DNA of 64,000 bases from Providencia sneebia DSM 19967 (GCF_000314895.2 NZ_CM001773.1:3642497-3706496); one strand, 5' to 3'; positions 28,762-39,550 are shown, counted from the stretch's first letter. Notes: generated by a model from the letters alone, not told the origin. Made by a program: numbers and translations.

Positions 28762-31540
28762 AATTACCTTTACCCTTTTTGTCGGCCTAATCATAAGCGG
28801 CTGTGCAAAAAATCCAGCAAACAGTTCGAATGGACAAGTATTACTGCCAACTCGTTCAGACCTTCAATATTACCAACTTGATAATGGTTTACAGGTCTAT
28901 CTTCTACAGCGTAATCAGCCCGGTGTAGAGCTACGTTTATTAGTGAAAAGTGGCTCAATACAAGAAAATGAACAACAACTTGGTCTTGCTCATTTCACTG
29001 AACATATGGCATTTAAAGGGACTAAACATTTTCCTGGTACGACGGGATTTAAACAACTTGAACAACAAGGTTTAAAATTAGGTAGCCATGTTAATGCCAT
29101 CACAAGTTTAAACTCGACGTTGTACAAACTTTCTTTACCAGAAGCCACACCAGCTCAAATCACGACGGGGTTACAAGTTATCGCTGATTGGGCTTCTAAT
29201 ATGACGTTTGACCAAGATGCTTTTGAAAAAGAGCGCCCTGTCATTATAGAAGAGTGGCGTTTACGCCAAGGTATGGGCTATCGAATCAATGATAGCTTAG
29301 AAAAATTGCGCTATCACGGTAGCCGTTATGCAGAACGAAACCCAATTGGTTCACTGGATATCGTTCGCCAAGCACCTATTGAACAAGCAAAAAATTATTA
29401 TCAAACTTGGTACCAACCCCAGCGGATGACATTATTAGTGATTGGTGATTTTAACCAATCATCAGTGCGCAAAGAAGTTGATGCCTTGTTTACTGCACCA
29501 AAACCGCAAATCCCCTCTTTAGATAATCCGCAATGGCAAAAGTTTGCAGATACAAACGCCATGTTAGTACAACCCATCTTTGATAAAGAGCAAGGCGCGC
29601 GGTTTATTCAATTTGCGCTACAAAAAGATGTTGCTGCGCCACTCAATACTCGCCAAGGACAATATGATGATTTAATGGATAGTTTATGGCTTGCCATTTT
29701 AAATCAGCGTTTTACTGCTTTGGTCGATAATGGTGTCCTGCCGGCAATTAGTATCAATGAACAAGGTTCAATGCTAGATAACCGCAGGTTACAGCAACTG
29801 ATGATTATTCATCCTAAAGGTGATGATTATAAAAATGCCACAACGGTTCTCTTTACAGAACTACAGCGATTAGCCACAGAGCCAGTAACTCAACAAGAGC
29901 TTGATGCTGCACGACAAGCTATGTTGAAAAAATTCAGTCAGCAAGCCGCAACCGAACAGCGTTATGCCAATGATTATCTTGCAGGTCAACTCACTACCGC
30001 ATTGGAATATGACATGCCATTGTGGAATAAACGCCAACAATTAGATAATAGCTACCAATTAATTGGCAAAGTAAAGCCTCATGATTTACAACAACATGTC
30101 TCTACATTTTTAGCTAAAGCATCACCCCGTCTTGCATTGATTGGCCCTGATACTGATGCTGCTGGGGTTAATGCAGATACCTTCCGCCAGCAATGGCAAA
30201 ATATTCGTACCACATCTCCCGGGCCATTTACATTACAAACCCAAACAATCACACTGCAATTAGCAAAACAGCCAAGCGGTTCTATTATTGAACAAAAAGC
30301 CATTCCGGTTGCTAAAACTGAACGTTGGGCACTCAGTAACGGCATTCAAGTTATTGTCAAAGCAGATAAAAATTTAAAAGAAGATATTCAATTTAACCTA
30401 CAGCTACCGGGTGGGCGCTCACTTGAGACACAACAAACTGCAGGTCTAACAGATTGGGCATTAAAGCTTCCTGAAAGCAGTGGTTATGGTGAATATAATG
30501 CACGTGATTTGGCGCTACTTGCCAAACAAAATCAAATCTCTATTCGCCCTTATAGTGAATTATTAACACACGGTTTTCGTGGTAAAACCCCCGTTGATAA
30601 TCTAGAAACCGCATTGCAATTGCTGCACTTAAAACTTACCGCACCACAATTTAGTGGTGAAAAGCTAGAACAACAGAAACAATCATTTGCTTTGAATCTT
30701 TCTAAAACGCCAGTTGAGCGCACTTTCCTAGATAATATCAACAAAGAAAGCTATCAAAATGGTGAGTTATTAGTCGTCAATCCACAAGGCAGCTGGCAGA
30801 ATTTTACAGCTGGACAATTACAGCAAGCGAATCGCCAATTATTGACGTCAACAGCAGATATGACGCTAGTCATTAGTGGTGCGCTCAATACTCGAGACTT
30901 AAAACCGCTGTTAGAACAATGGATCGCCACAATTCCTGCACGTAATCAACAACTTACTTGGCGTAACCAAGGCATTATGCCGAAAATGGTTTCTTTGAAT
31001 AAACATTATCCTATCAGCAGCAGTGATAAGAGCATGGTCAGTATTCAATATGCGGCACCTGCCCAATGGACACAGCAACAGCAATTAGGAATCCAATTAT
31101 TAGATACTATCATTAGCCAGAGATTGCGTGGTGAGTTACGAGAAAAAGCCAGTGGTATTTATGCATTAGGTTTTTCACAAATGTTAGCGAAAAAACCGCA
31201 ACCTTATTATTATGCGCGGCTTAATTTCACCACAGCACCACAACGTGCAGAAGAGATGACTCAGATTGCGCAAAAAACAATTGCCCAAATCCAACAATCT
31301 GGCATCAACCAAAAAGAGCTGACTGAAGCGAAAAATATCTGGCTAACAGAAAATGCTCAAGTTGTTGATAGTTCTGGATATTGGACAGAAGCACTAATGC
31401 AAATCGCCTCCGACGATCAACAGTATCAACGCCTAACACAGGAACCAGCTATTATTCGCCAACTTACAGTTGATGATATCAATCGTTTGGCTCATCAATA
31501 TTTAGGACAAAATCCAAAAATATTTATGATGACGCCTTAA
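28751..31540 (+). CDS. M16 family zinc metalloprotease, lipoprotein (FusC/PqqL-like)
   Basis: 929-residue two-half M16 protease. Lipoprotein signal with lipobox LIISGC, Cys18 as the lipidated residue, so it is membrane-anchored in the periplasm. The inverted zinc motif His81-x-x-Glu84-His85 (HFTEH) and the distal Glu in IIEEWRLRQG mark an active N-terminal half; the C-terminal half carries the substrate-binding-type segment RLRGELREKASGIYAL. E. coli PqqL (931 residues) and Pectobacterium FusC are the models: FusC cleaves imported ferredoxin to free iron (family knowledge). Last gene of the island operon, with its own terminator. Cleavage of an imported protein is therefore the leading hypothesis; the substrate cannot be read from sequence. 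Confidence 0.9.
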   Translation: MLRKITFTLFVGLIISGCAKNPANSSNGQVLLPTRSDLQYYQLDNGLQVYLLQRNQPGVELRLLVKSGSIQENEQQLGLAHFTEHMAFKGTKHFPGTTGFKQLEQQGLKLGSHVNAITSLNSTLYKLSLPEATPAQITTGLQVIADWASNMTFDQDAFEKERPVIIEEWRLRQGMGYRINDSLEKLRYHGSRYAERNPIGSLDIVRQAPIEQAKNYYQTWYQPQRMTLLVIGDFNQSSVRKEVDALFTAPKPQIPSLDNPQWQKFADTNAMLVQPIFDKEQGARFIQFALQKDVAAPLNTRQGQYDDLMDSLWLAILNQRFTALVDNGVLPAISINEQGSMLDNRRLQQLMIIHPKGDDYKNATTVLFTELQRLATEPVTQQELDAARQAMLKKFSQQAATEQRYANDYLAGQLTTALEYDMPLWNKRQQLDNSYQLIGKVKPHDLQQHVSTFLAKASPRLALIGPDTDAAGVNADTFRQQWQNIRTTSPGPFTLQTQTITLQLAKQPSGSIIEQKAIPVAKTERWALSNGIQVIVKADKNLKEDIQFNLQLPGGRSLETQQTAGLTDWALKLPESSGYGEYNARDLALLAKQNQISIRPYSELLTHGFRGKTPVDNLETALQLLHLKLTAPQFSGEKLEQQKQSFALNLSKTPVERTFLDNINKESYQNGELLVVNPQGSWQNFTAGQLQQANRQLLTSTADMTLVISGALNTRDLKPLLEQWIATIPARNQQLTWRNQGIMPKMVSLNKHYPISSSDKSMVSIQYAAPAQWTQQQQLGIQLLDTIISQRLRGELREKASGIYALGFSQMLAKKPQPYYYARLNFTTAPQRAEEMTQIAQKTIAQIQQSGINQKELTEAKNIWLTENAQVVDSSGYWTEALMQIASDDQQYQRLTQEPAIIRQLTVDDINRLAHQYLGQNPKIFMMTP

Positions 31541-31550
31541 ACATCATTAT

Positions 31551-31572
31551 TGGGAGCTACGGCTCCCTTTTT
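31551..31572 (+). terminator. Terminator of import-island operon
   Basis: Stem GGGAGC (31552-31557)/GCTCCC (31562-31567) followed by a T run, 11 nt after the protease stop codon. Confidence 0.8.
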
Positions 31573-31636
31573 AATTGACATCCAACAATCTTATATGTGA
31601 TTAATTGATGTTTATAATTAAAAAGTAGAGCTAACG

Positions 31637-32140
31637 ATGAACGACATTATTATCCGCAGAGCAACTCCTGAAGATATTCCTGCGATCACCCAAATGCATG
31701 CAGATTATTCAGCTTATGCAAACACACTTCAATTGCCTTATCCCTCAACAAAAACGTGGGAAAACCGACTTAATGCGAATGATCCATTTATTTCACAATT
31801 TGTTGCTACCCTAAATGATCTCGTTGTCGGCCTATTAGTGATCCACCAACCAAGCCAAGTTCGCCGCAAACATGCAGCTAGCTTTGGTATTACAGTTAGC
31901 CAAGCACATCAAGGCAAAGGTATTGGTTCTAAATTAATGGAAGTGCTAGTGGATTATTGTGATAACTGGCTAAATATTCGCCGTATTGAGCTAGAAGTTT
32001 ACGCAACGAATGATAACGGATTAGGCCTTTACCAAAAGTTTGGATTTCAGCAAGAAGGGATTATGCGAGATTATGCATTTCGTGATGGGAAATACGTTGA
32101 TGCCATTATGATGAGCCGCATTAATCAGCAAGCTAATTAA
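31637..32140 (+). CDS. GNAT acetyltransferase, YhhY/AaaT-like
   Basis: 167-residue GCN5-related N-acetyltransferase. Resembles E. coli YhhY (L-amino acid N-acetyltransferase AaaT) across its length: VIRRATPEDIPAI at the start, the acetyl-CoA loop QAHQGKGIGSKLM near residue 93, RRIELEVYATNDNGLGLYQKFGFQQEG and the terminal DAIMMSRI. Probably acetylates free amino acids or analogues; substrate not confirmed. Its own unit after the island terminator and convergent with deoD. Confidence 0.82.
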   Translation: MNDIIIRRATPEDIPAITQMHADYSAYANTLQLPYPSTKTWENRLNANDPFISQFVATLNDLVVGLLVIHQPSQVRRKHAASFGITVSQAHQGKGIGSKLMEVLVDYCDNWLNIRRIELEVYATNDNGLGLYQKFGFQQEGIMRDYAFRDGKYVDAIMMSRINQQAN

Positions 32141-32146
32141 AGCAAT

Positions 32147-32175
32147 AATGCCACGTTTTTTAATAACGTGGCATT
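32147..32175. terminator. GNAT/deoD convergent hairpin
   Basis: An 11-bp perfect stem AATGCCACGTT (32147-32157)/AACGTGGCATT (32165-32175) between the convergent GNAT and deoD genes, 54 bp past the deoD stop. U tracts are short, so termination strength is unclear. Confidence 0.5.
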
Positions 32176-32229
32176 AAGATAAATCAGTGCTTTTTAAGCA
32201 AAAACATAAATAGGCACGATAATGCTATT

Positions 32230-32946
32230 TTATTTGTCACCTAATAAAACTGAATCTAATGCGATTTCAATCATTTCATTAAATGTCGTTTGGCGTTCAG
32301 CTGAAGTGGTTTGTTCACCTGTTTTGATATGATCAGAAACAGTACAAATAGTCAGAGCACGAGCACCGAACTCAGCAGCAACCCCGTAGATACCCGCCGC
32401 TTCCATCTCAACACCAAGAATGCCGTACTTTTCCATCACATTAAACATATCAGGTTCTGGGGAATAGAACAGATCAGCAGAGAATAGGTTACCAACACGA
32501 ACATTAACGCCTTTCGCTTTTGCAGCTTCCACAGCATTATGCACGAGATCATAATCAGCAATTGCAGCAAAATCATGACCTTTAAAACGTTGGCGGTTAA
32601 CATTTGAATCGGTGCAAGCCCCCATACCAATCACGACATCACGCAGTTTAACATCATCCATTACTGCACCACATGAACCTACACGAATGATAACTTTCAC
32701 ACCAAAATCAGTAATCAGCTCTTTCGCATAAATAGAGCAAGATGGGATCCCCATTCCATGTCCCATAACAGAGATCTTACGGCCTTTATAAGTTCCCGTA
32801 AAACCTAACATTCCACGCACATTATTCACTTGGCGTACGTCTTGAAGGAATGTTTCTGCAATATATTTTGCGCGCAGCGGGTCGCCCGGCATCAATACGA
32901 CGTCAGCGAAATCACCCATTTCTGCATTAATATGTGGAGTTGCCAT
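32230..32946 (-). CDS. deoD: Purine nucleoside phosphorylase DeoD-type
   Basis: Phosphorolysis of purine (deoxy)ribonucleosides to base and pentose-1-phosphate. 238 residues, one fewer than E. coli; hexameric PNP family. Seen: the N-terminal [24 protein letters not shown], the phosphate-binding GSCGAV, the ribose-binding EMEAAGIYG and the catalytic Asp in [10 protein letters not shown]. Last gene of the deoC-deoA-deoB-deoD unit; a 161-bp gap with a hairpin separates it from deoB. Confidence 0.97.
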   Translation of the reverse strand: MATPHINAEMGDFADVVLMPGDPLRAKYIAETFLQDVRQVNNVRGMLGFTGTYKGRKISVMGHGMGIPSCSIYAKELITDFGVKVIIRVGSCGAVMDDVKLRDVVIGMGACTDSNVNRQRFKGHDFAAIADYDLVHNAVEAAKAKGVNVRVGNLFSADLFYSPEPDMFNVMEKYGILGVEMEAAGIYGVAAEFGARALTICTVSDHIKTGEQTTSAERQTTFNEMIEIALDSVLLGDK

Positions 32947-33064
32947 TATTATTATTCCTATAGATCATTAAATTAAATGGTTTAGCGTAGGCGCCCGATA
33001 ATCATTGTGATTGACGAGAATAGATATCTACGACAAATAACTAAAATAGAGTTAAATAATAAAT

Positions 33065-33092
33065 GGAATAAGGCAAATCTCTGCCCTATTCC
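33065..33092 (-). other. deoB-deoD intercistronic hairpin
   Basis: Leftward reading gives GGAATAGGGCA and TGCCTTATTCC arms (11 bp, one G-U) 16 nt after the deoB stop. It may attenuate read-through or protect the deoCAB message 3' end; the following sequence is AT-rich but has no pure U tract. Confidence 0.4.
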
Positions 33093-33107
33093 TTATCTTA
33101 CTAATTA

Positions 33108-34331
33108 TTAAAGCATTGATTTACCGTAATCCATTGGCGATAAATCAAAGTAATTTGCCACAGTTTGCCCAATATCAGCGAAAGTTTCACGATGGCCAAG
33201 TGAGCCTGGTTTAACTTTTGGTCCATAAATGAGAACAGGAATGTGTTCACGAGTATGGTCTGTACCATGCCAAGTTGGGTCACAACCGTGGTCAGCGGTT
33301 AAGATCAAAATATCATCTTCACCAACTAATTCCATCAGCTCTGGTAGACGACGGTCAAACAATTCTAATGCTGCTGCATAGCCCGGAACATCACGGCGGT
33401 GACCATAAGCTGAGTCGAAATCAACAAAGTTAGTAAAGACAATTGTTTTATCGCCTGCTTCTTTCATCTCTTTTACGGTGGCATCAAATAATGCATCAAT
33501 ACCCGTTGCTTTCACTTTTTTAGTGATACCAACATGCGCATAAATATCAGCAATTTTACCAATAGAAACGACTTCACCTTGTTTTTCTTCAACCAGCTTT
33601 TGTAGCATTGTCGGTGCTGGTGGCTCAACGGCTAGGTCATGACGATTTCCGGTACGTTCGAAATTACCCGCTTTATCGCCAATAAATGGACGCGCAATAA
33701 CACGACCAATATTGTAGCCGCCGTCAGTCAACTCTTCACGAGCAATCTCACATAAAGCATACAGTTCATCTAAGCCATAAGTTTCTTCATGGCAAGCAAT
33801 TTGGAATACTGAGTCAGCAGAAGTATAGAAAATAGGTTTACCTGTTTTCATGTGCTCTTCACCCAGTTGGTCCAAAATAACCGTACCAGATGAATGGCAA
33901 TTACCTAAATAGCCCGGGATATTTGCGCGTTTAACAATTTTGTCGAGCAGTTCTTGTGGGAAACTATTTTCATGATTTTCAAAGTATCCCCAATCAAACA
34001 GAACGGGTACACCCGCAATTTCCCAGTGGCCAGATGGCGTATCTTTACCTGATGATAATTCGCTCGCATAAGCATACGCACCGATAATATCAGCATTATG
34101 GTCTAGCCCAACTGGGAATTTACCACAGGATTCCTCAGCCGCTTTACCAAGCCCAAGAGCAGTTAAATTTGGTAGATGAAGTGGACCTTTACGACCCACA
34201 TTTGCTTTACCACTCGCACATGCTTCAGCAATGTGACCTAATGTATTTGCACCTTCGTCATTAAATTTATGCGCATCACCTGCTGCACCAATTCCGAAAG
34301 AGTCCAATACCATAATAAATGTACGTTTCAT
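33108..34331 (-). CDS. deoB: Phosphopentomutase
   Basis: Interconverts (deoxy)ribose-1-phosphate and -5-phosphate, linking nucleoside phosphorolysis to DeoC. 407 residues as in E. coli; alkaline-phosphatase-superfamily metalloenzyme. Metal-ligand segments visible: [15 protein letters not shown] at the N-terminus, the [11 protein letters not shown] segment with its catalytic Thr, and the C-terminal [21 protein letters not shown]. Lies 62 bp after deoA on the same strand. Confidence 0.97.
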   Translation of the reverse strand: MKRTFIMVLDSFGIGAAGDAHKFNDEGANTLGHIAEACASGKANVGRKGPLHLPNLTALGLGKAAEESCGKFPVGLDHNADIIGAYAYASELSSGKDTPSGHWEIAGVPVLFDWGYFENHENSFPQELLDKIVKRANIPGYLGNCHSSGTVILDQLGEEHMKTGKPIFYTSADSVFQIACHEETYGLDELYALCEIAREELTDGGYNIGRVIARPFIGDKAGNFERTGNRHDLAVEPPAPTMLQKLVEEKQGEVVSIGKIADIYAHVGITKKVKATGIDALFDATVKEMKEAGDKTIVFTNFVDFDSAYGHRRDVPGYAAALELFDRRLPELMELVGEDDILILTADHGCDPTWHGTDHTREHIPVLIYGPKVKPGSLGHRETFADIGQTVANYFDLSPMDYGKSML

Positions 34332-34393
34332 AATTTTTCTCCTGCGTCATAACCACGTTAAGGAAATGCCACTGATAAAACCTATTACGTCAA

Positions 34394-35716
34394 TTATTCA
34401 CTAATTTGACGATAAACCATTGGTGTCGCTGCTGCGGCTTTCTCACCAATAACCATTGCTTCGCGTACTTCTCGCGCAGCTTCTTCCCAAGCTTTTTCAC
34501 TATTCGCATGAATAATAGCTAAAGGCGTTTGGCTATCAACAGATGTTCCTAATGCCGCAATACCGCTTAAACCAACACTATAATCAATATCATCTGTTGC
34601 TTTGCGACGACCACCACCGAGTGTCACTACAGACATGCCCAAAGCTCGGGTATCCATCGCGGTCACAATACCGGATTTTTCTGCATAAACGGCTTTGCTC
34701 AATACTGCTGTTGGTAAGTATTTGTCATAGTTTTCTACAAAATCACTTGGACCTTTTTGAGCCGCGACCATACGTCCAAAAATTTCTGCTGCTTGACCAT
34801 TATCAAGCACCGCTTGTAATTTTCGACGAGCATCATCTCTATCTACAGCAAGCCCACCTGAAACTAACATTTCAGCACACAACGCCATCGTGACTTCAAA
34901 TAAACGAGGATTTCGATACTCTCCGGTTAAAAACCGTACTGCTTCTCTGACTTCAACGGCATTACCTGCACTTGAGGCAAGCACTTCGTTCATATCTGTC
35001 AATAATGCCGTTGTTTTACAACCTGCGCCATTTGCCACTTTGACAATTGACTCAGCAAGTTGCTCTGATTTTTCATAAGTTGGCATAAATGCGCCAGAAC
35101 CTACTTTGACATCCATCACTAAAGCATCTAAACCTTCAGCCAGCTTTTTACTTAAGATAGATGCTGTAATCAAAGGAATAGAATCAACGGTTGCGGTGAT
35201 ATCACGTGTTGCATAGAAGCGTTTATCGGCTGGTGCCAATGAATTGGTTTGACCAATGATTGCCACACCAACCTGACGAATAATGTCACGGAAACGCTCA
35301 TCATTTGGAAAAATATCAAATCCAGGGATAGCTTCGAGTTTATCTAATGTGCCCCCCGTATGACCTAAACCTCGGCCAGAAATCATGGGGACATAACCGC
35401 CACATGCTGCCACCATTGGACCTAACATGAGTGATGTCACATCACCAACACCACCCGTTGAGTGCTTATCAACAAGAGGGCCATTGAGATTTAATGATTT
35501 CCAATTTAATACTGTACCAGAATCACGCATTGCTAAAGTCAATGCAACGCGTTCAGGCATTGTCATATCATTGAAATAGATCGTCATCGCCAAAGCGGCT
35601 ATTTGACCTTCAGAGACTGCGTTATCGCGAACACCATTAATAAAGAAGCGGATCTCTTCTTCACTCAATGGCTTACCATCACGTTTTTTGCGGATTATTT
35701 CTTGCGCCAGAAACAC
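34394..35716 (-). CDS. deoA: Thymidine phosphorylase
   Basis: Phosphorolysis of thymidine and deoxyuridine to base and deoxyribose-1-phosphate. 440 residues as in E. coli. N-terminal helical domain with [17 protein letters not shown]; phosphate-binding loop [12 protein letters not shown] near residue 84; [17 protein letters not shown], which forms part of the active site; and [10 protein letters not shown]. Second gene of the deo operon, 152 bp downstream of deoC. Confidence 0.97.
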   Translation of the reverse strand: MFLAQEIIRKKRDGKPLSEEEIRFFINGVRDNAVSEGQIAALAMTIYFNDMTMPERVALTLAMRDSGTVLNWKSLNLNGPLVDKHSTGGVGDVTSLMLGPMVAACGGYVPMISGRGLGHTGGTLDKLEAIPGFDIFPNDERFRDIIRQVGVAIIGQTNSLAPADKRFYATRDITATVDSIPLITASILSKKLAEGLDALVMDVKVGSGAFMPTYEKSEQLAESIVKVANGAGCKTTALLTDMNEVLASSAGNAVEVREAVRFLTGEYRNPRLFEVTMALCAEMLVSGGLAVDRDDARRKLQAVLDNGQAAEIFGRMVAAQKGPSDFVENYDKYLPTAVLSKAVYAEKSGIVTAMDTRALGMSVVTLGGGRRKATDDIDYSVGLSGIAALGTSVDSQTPLAIIHANSEKAWEEAAREVREAMVIGEKAAAATPMVYRQISE

Positions 35717-35868
35717 GGTATGCTCCTCAATCCAAATAGATTTCGTGATACTCGTAATAACTTTTGTAACATGAGGCCTAGAAAATTTGACTAAGCCTCT
35801 ATTTATTAGATAAATGCCGTATGACTTAAGTTATAACGAGTATAGATAACAGTTTGACAATACGCTTC

Positions 35869-36648
35869 TTAATAACTGCTATTTGATTTTTTTACATCAA
35901 AACCAAGTGTATTTAATAAGCTATTAAGCAAGCTTGATGCGCCGAAACGGAAATGACGCGCATCAACCCAACCATCACCTAAAATTCTATCTGCAAGTGC
36001 TAAATATTGAGCAGCTTCTTCAGCCGTACGAACGCCACCAGCAGGTTTAAAACCGACAGTTTTGGCAACATTCATATCATGAATCACCTGCATCATGATC
36101 TCAGCACTTTCAAGGGTTGCGTTAACAGGTACTTTACCTGTAGAGGTTTTAATAAAGTCTGCACCCGCTTTAATCGAAATTTCAGAAGCTTTACGAATAA
36201 GCGCAGGATCTTTTAGCTCGCCGACTTCGATAATCACTTTCAATAAAACATTGGCCTCTGAACAAGCTTCTTTGCAGGCTTTCACTAAGTCGAAACCAAC
36301 TTGCTCATTGCCAGCCATCAGTGCACGATAAGGGAATACCACATCCACTTCATCAGCGCCGTAAGCAATCGCAGCTCGAGTTTCTGCTAAAGCAATTTCA
36401 ATATCATCATTACCGTGTGGGAAATTGGTTACTGTTGCGATACGTACTTCAGGCGTACCCTGTTCACGTAATGCTTTACGAGCAATTGGAATAAAACGGG
36501 GATAAATACAAATAGCCGCAGTTTGACCCGCAGGACTTTTGGCTTGATGACATAATGCGATCACTTTTTCATCAGTATCATCGTCATTCAAGGTTGTTAA
36601 ATCCATCAAATTCAATGCGCGTTGCGCAGCGGCAGTTAAATCAGTCAT
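35869..36648 (-). CDS. deoC: Deoxyribose-phosphate aldolase
   Basis: Splits deoxyribose-5-phosphate into acetaldehyde and glyceraldehyde-3-phosphate via a Schiff-base lysine. TIM-barrel class I aldolase; the Lys of FIKTSTGK is the catalytic one and the Lys of VGFKPAGG the helper. The start chosen is ATG 36648 (259 residues, [17 protein letters not shown], as in E. coli), with GGAG 8 nt upstream; the frame extends to 36660 but loses this site. First gene of the operon, under the deo promoter region to its right. Confidence 0.97.
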   Translation of the reverse strand: MTDLTAAAQRALNLMDLTTLNDDDTDEKVIALCHQAKSPAGQTAAICIYPRFIPIARKALREQGTPEVRIATVTNFPHGNDDIEIALAETRAAIAYGADEVDVVFPYRALMAGNEQVGFDLVKACKEACSEANVLLKVIIEVGELKDPALIRKASEISIKAGADFIKTSTGKVPVNATLESAEIMMQVIHDMNVAKTVGFKPAGGVRTAEEAAQYLALADRILGDGWVDARHFRFGASSLLNSLLNTLGFDVKKSNSSY

Positions 36649-36673
36649 AAAACTCTCCAACGTTTGTGAATTC

Positions 36674-36694
36674 TGTTAGAACAACACGTTCTAT
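36674..36694 (-). promoter_or_regulatory. Possible DeoR-type operator upstream of deoC
   Basis: TGTTAGAA at 36674-36681 equals one half of the E. coli DeoR operator, and TAGAAC-N5-GTTCTA (36678-36694) forms a spaced dyad just before the deoC ribosome site. Only one half-site fits DeoR well, so this is tentative. Confidence 0.3.
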
Positions 36695-36856
36695 GTTGGC
36701 GAGCGGGCTTGGTTCCTTAAAGATGCTCCTCGGCATAGACCGAGCGTAGCAGCTGAATTCCTTCTCACCGCACAATACCCTAGAGCACATTCACTCTGAG
36801 AACTAGCAGTCCATAGCAGCTTACTTAAACTTATTTGACCATGGAATTAGGCTATT

Positions 36857-36930
36857 TTATGTGTCTTGAGTCACATTAATAACCTGAACGTTACATCGTT
36901 AAATACATAATTGTGAATAACAGCACAATT
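36857..36930 (-). promoter_or_regulatory. Tandem CRP sites of a deoP2-type promoter
   Basis: TGTGTCTTGAGTCACA (36860-36875) and TGTGAATAACAGCACA (36912-36927) are two CRP-like dyads whose centres are about 53 bp apart, the spacing of CRP sites at -40.5 and -93.5 in E. coli deoP2, between which CytR binds. This suggests cAMP-CRP activation and CytR repression of deo. The rest of the 36661-37117 gap is non-coding. Confidence 0.6.
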
Positions 36931-37117
36931 ATACCTTAATTCACCTCAGTTTTATTCTCTCAAATGGCTTTTTATCACCCTTTCTTAGTCCCAATTGAAG
37001 CATACAAAACTCTTGATAAAGCTTAGTTCAAAAAATTAGGCTCATGATAAAAAATAAAAGAAGATAACTGAGAGTCATTGTCGCGGGAGAGACTCGCCCT
37101 CCCGCTAAAAGATAGGC

Positions 37118-38404
37118 TTATATTACAGCGAGAGTTAAGAAGAAACCTGCAATTGTCGCACTCATTAAGTTAGAGAGCGTTCCGGCAAGGACAGCTTTCA
37201 TTCCCAAACGTGCAACATCACTACGGCGATTTGGTGCCATTCCACCTAATCCACCTAATAGAATTGCAACAGATGAAAGGTTAGCAAAACCACACAATGC
37301 GAATGAAATAATTGCTTTAGAATGCTCAGAGAGGACTTGTTTACCTGCTGCAATCACTTCTGCATCTGGTTTCAGATATTCACCAAAATGCATATAGGCA
37401 ACAAATTCGTTAACAACAATTTTTTGGCCGATAAAAGAACCTGCAATATTTGCTTCACTCCATGGCACACCAATCAAGTAAGCGATTGGAGAAAATACCC
37501 AACCTAAGATCAGTTCAAGAGAAAGCTCTGGGTAATCAAACCAACCACCAACGCCACTTAAAATACCATTCACCAATGCGATTAACGCAATGAAAGCAAG
37601 CAACATAGCGCCAACATTCAAGGCTAATTGCATACCCGATGCCGCGCCAGATGCTGCCGCATCAATAATGTTCGCAGGGCGCTCATCTTCAGCAACTAAA
37701 TCTACTGCATTAGCATCATCACGACTTTTTTCTGTTTCAGGAACGAGTAACTTAGCAAATAACAATCCGCCCGGTGCAGCCATAAATGAGGCTGCGATGA
37801 GATATTCCATAGGAACACCTAATTGTGCATATCCTGCCAATACAGAACCTGCAACAGAGGCTAAGCCACCGCTCATGACAGCAAATAATTCAGAGTTTGT
37901 CATAGTCGCAATGTAAGGGCGAACAACTAAAGGCGCTTCAGTTTGACCAACAAAAATATTTGCTGTTGCAGATAATGATTCAGTTCTTGAAGTGCCGAGA
38001 AGTTTCTGCAAGCCGCCACCAAGCACTTTGATAACTAATTGCATGATACCGAGATAATACAGAACGGCTATCAAAGAAGAGAAAAAGACAATAATTGGCA
38101 GAACGCGCAGTGCAAAAACAAATCCGCCGCCGCCAAACAATTCAAACATTTTGTCAGAAACAAGGCCACCAAAGATGAAACTCATCCCATCTTGACCATA
38201 ACTAATGACTTTAGAGACACCATCAGATATCGCTTGCAGCACACTACGGCCGGCTGGTACATAAAGAACTAAAGCACCTAAAGCGAGCTGAATGAGGAAA
38301 GCACCGCCCACTGTGCGAAGTTTAATTGCTCTGCGATTGCTGGAAAATAGCACGGCAATAGCAATTAGCACTGCCATCCCGACCAGACCCATAATGAGTT
38401 GCAT
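37118..38404 (-). CDS. Concentrative nucleoside transporter (NupC/vcCNT-like)
   Basis: Inner-membrane sodium- or proton-coupled nucleoside symporter of the CNT family. 428 residues with about eight or more hydrophobic segments; strongly similar in pattern to the structurally known Vibrio cholerae CNT. Signature stretches: [44 protein letters not shown] (QTEAP forms part of the nucleoside site), [13 protein letters not shown], and [10 protein letters not shown] near the C-terminus. The start chosen is ATG 38404 with AGGGA 7 nt upstream; a GTG 18 nt further out (38422) is less likely. Beside the deo genes and preceded by a perfect CRP dyad, so it likely feeds the deo pathway. Confidence 0.9.
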   Translation of the reverse strand: MQLIMGLVGMAVLIAIAVLFSSNRRAIKLRTVGGAFLIQLALGALVLYVPAGRSVLQAISDGVSKVISYGQDGMSFIFGGLVSDKMFELFGGGGFVFALRVLPIIVFFSSLIAVLYYLGIMQLVIKVLGGGLQKLLGTSRTESLSATANIFVGQTEAPLVVRPYIATMTNSELFAVMSGGLASVAGSVLAGYAQLGVPMEYLIAASFMAAPGGLLFAKLLVPETEKSRDDANAVDLVAEDERPANIIDAAASGAASGMQLALNVGAMLLAFIALIALVNGILSGVGGWFDYPELSLELILGWVFSPIAYLIGVPWSEANIAGSFIGQKIVVNEFVAYMHFGEYLKPDAEVIAAGKQVLSEHSKAIISFALCGFANLSSVAILLGGLGGMAPNRRSDVARLGMKAVLAGTLSNLMSATIAGFFLTLAVI

Positions 38405-38555
38405 GGAAGAATCCCTGTTCACTTAATTTTTAATGGATGTAAAAGGAAACGCGTTAGTTTCCTTGACTCTTTGTGCTGTAATTATACCGAGTCCTCATGA
38501 AGAACCCGCAATATTTGTCACAAATATATGGTACAGAAAGCAACAAAAATTCTTT

Positions 38556-38577
38556 TGTTGTGATGAATATCACAATA
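38556..38577 (-). promoter_or_regulatory. CRP site upstream of nucleoside transporter
   Basis: TGTGATGAATATCACA (38559-38574): both half-sites are exact CRP consensus (TGTGA-N6-TCACA). It is about 155 bp upstream of the transporter start; a weaker TGTGA-containing site lies nearer, around 38510-38525. Confidence 0.75.
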
Positions 38578-38695
38578 AATCACTATTTAAGACCAAATGC
38601 ACAACTTGCACAGAGTATGGCGTGAATAGATAAATCTACTAAGAATATAAAAGAACACGCCAAAAAGGATAAAAACTTTAGATTTTAATTCTATT

Positions 38696-39475
38696 TCAAA
38701 GCGATAAATTAAATAGCGTTTGGCTATTTTTATACAGCTGATTTGCAATTTCATCAGGCGGTTCAGGCCGTAACTCACATAATGACTGAAAAATCGACTG
38801 TATACGTTCAGGTCGATTAGATTGGCCTTGAAAACCAGAAACAGGCATATCAGGTGCATCTGTTTCAAATACCAGCGAACTCAAGGGTAATTGCGACATT
38901 GTTTGCCGCGTTTTATTGGCGCGTTCATAGGTAATTGTTCCACCAACACCAATAAAATAACCCAATTTAATAAAAGCTTGAGCTTGGACCAAACTCCCAG
39001 CAAACCCATGAACAACGCCACAAGCAGGAACAGGATGTCGGCGCAGTAATACAGCAAGTTGGTCATGACTTTTACGTGAATGTAAAATAACGGGCAGATC
39101 AAATTGTTTTGCCAATTTTAGCTGCTCACTTAACACTTTTTGCTGTAATTCAAACAGCGGTTCTTGCATATAAAGATCAAGACCTATTTCACCAACAGCC
39201 ACACATTTAGCATTTTTTTGTTGTAAGTAATCACGTAATTGTTCAATTTGATCAACTTGGAATTGGGACAAATAAAGAGGATGAAACCCCATTGCTGCAT
39301 ACAATTGAGGATATTGTTGAGATAGCTGCCAAACACGACCAAAATTATCCGCTCCGACTGTCGGAATAATAATTTTCGAAACACCCGCTTGTTCCGCTAA
39401 CAAAAGACTTTGTTCAATTGACTCAATAAAAGGCGGAAAATCAAAGTGGCAATGCGTATCAATAAACGTATTCAT
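38696..39475 (-). CDS. yjjV: TatD-family hydrolase YjjV
   Basis: Metal-dependent hydrolase of the TatD DNase family, 259 residues as in E. coli YjjV. Metal-ligand motifs in order: FIDTHCHFDFPP, VAVGEIGLDLYMQEP, VILHSRKSHDQ, GVVHGFAGS and VFETDAPDMPVSG. Probably a cytoplasmic 3'-5' nuclease or related phosphoesterase; the precise substrate of YjjV is not established. Pairs with yjjU upstream on the same strand (75-bp gap), as in E. coli. Confidence 0.92.
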   Translation of the reverse strand: MNTFIDTHCHFDFPPFIESIEQSLLLAEQAGVSKIIIPTVGADNFGRVWQLSQQYPQLYAAMGFHPLYLSQFQVDQIEQLRDYLQQKNAKCVAVGEIGLDLYMQEPLFELQQKVLSEQLKLAKQFDLPVILHSRKSHDQLAVLLRRHPVPACGVVHGFAGSLVQAQAFIKLGYFIGVGGTITYERANKTRQTMSQLPLSSLVFETDAPDMPVSGFQGQSNRPERIQSIFQSLCELRPEPPDEIANQLYKNSQTLFNLSL

Positions 39476-39550
39476 CTATCGCAAATTATCTCTATTGTTT
39501 TTTATCATAAATATTTTACAGCAAAATAAGTATCCTAAATAAATAATAGG

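Larger units (their letters stand above)
36649..37117. other. deoC-nucleoside transporter intergenic region
   Basis: About 470 bp holding the deo promoter (two CRP sites, a possible DeoR half-site) and, at its right edge, a GC-rich hairpin GCGGGAG/CTCCCGC (37083-37105) just past the transporter stop codon that could end the transporter transcript. No coding frame seen; E. coli has yjjI and yjjW near this point. Confidence 0.55.
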
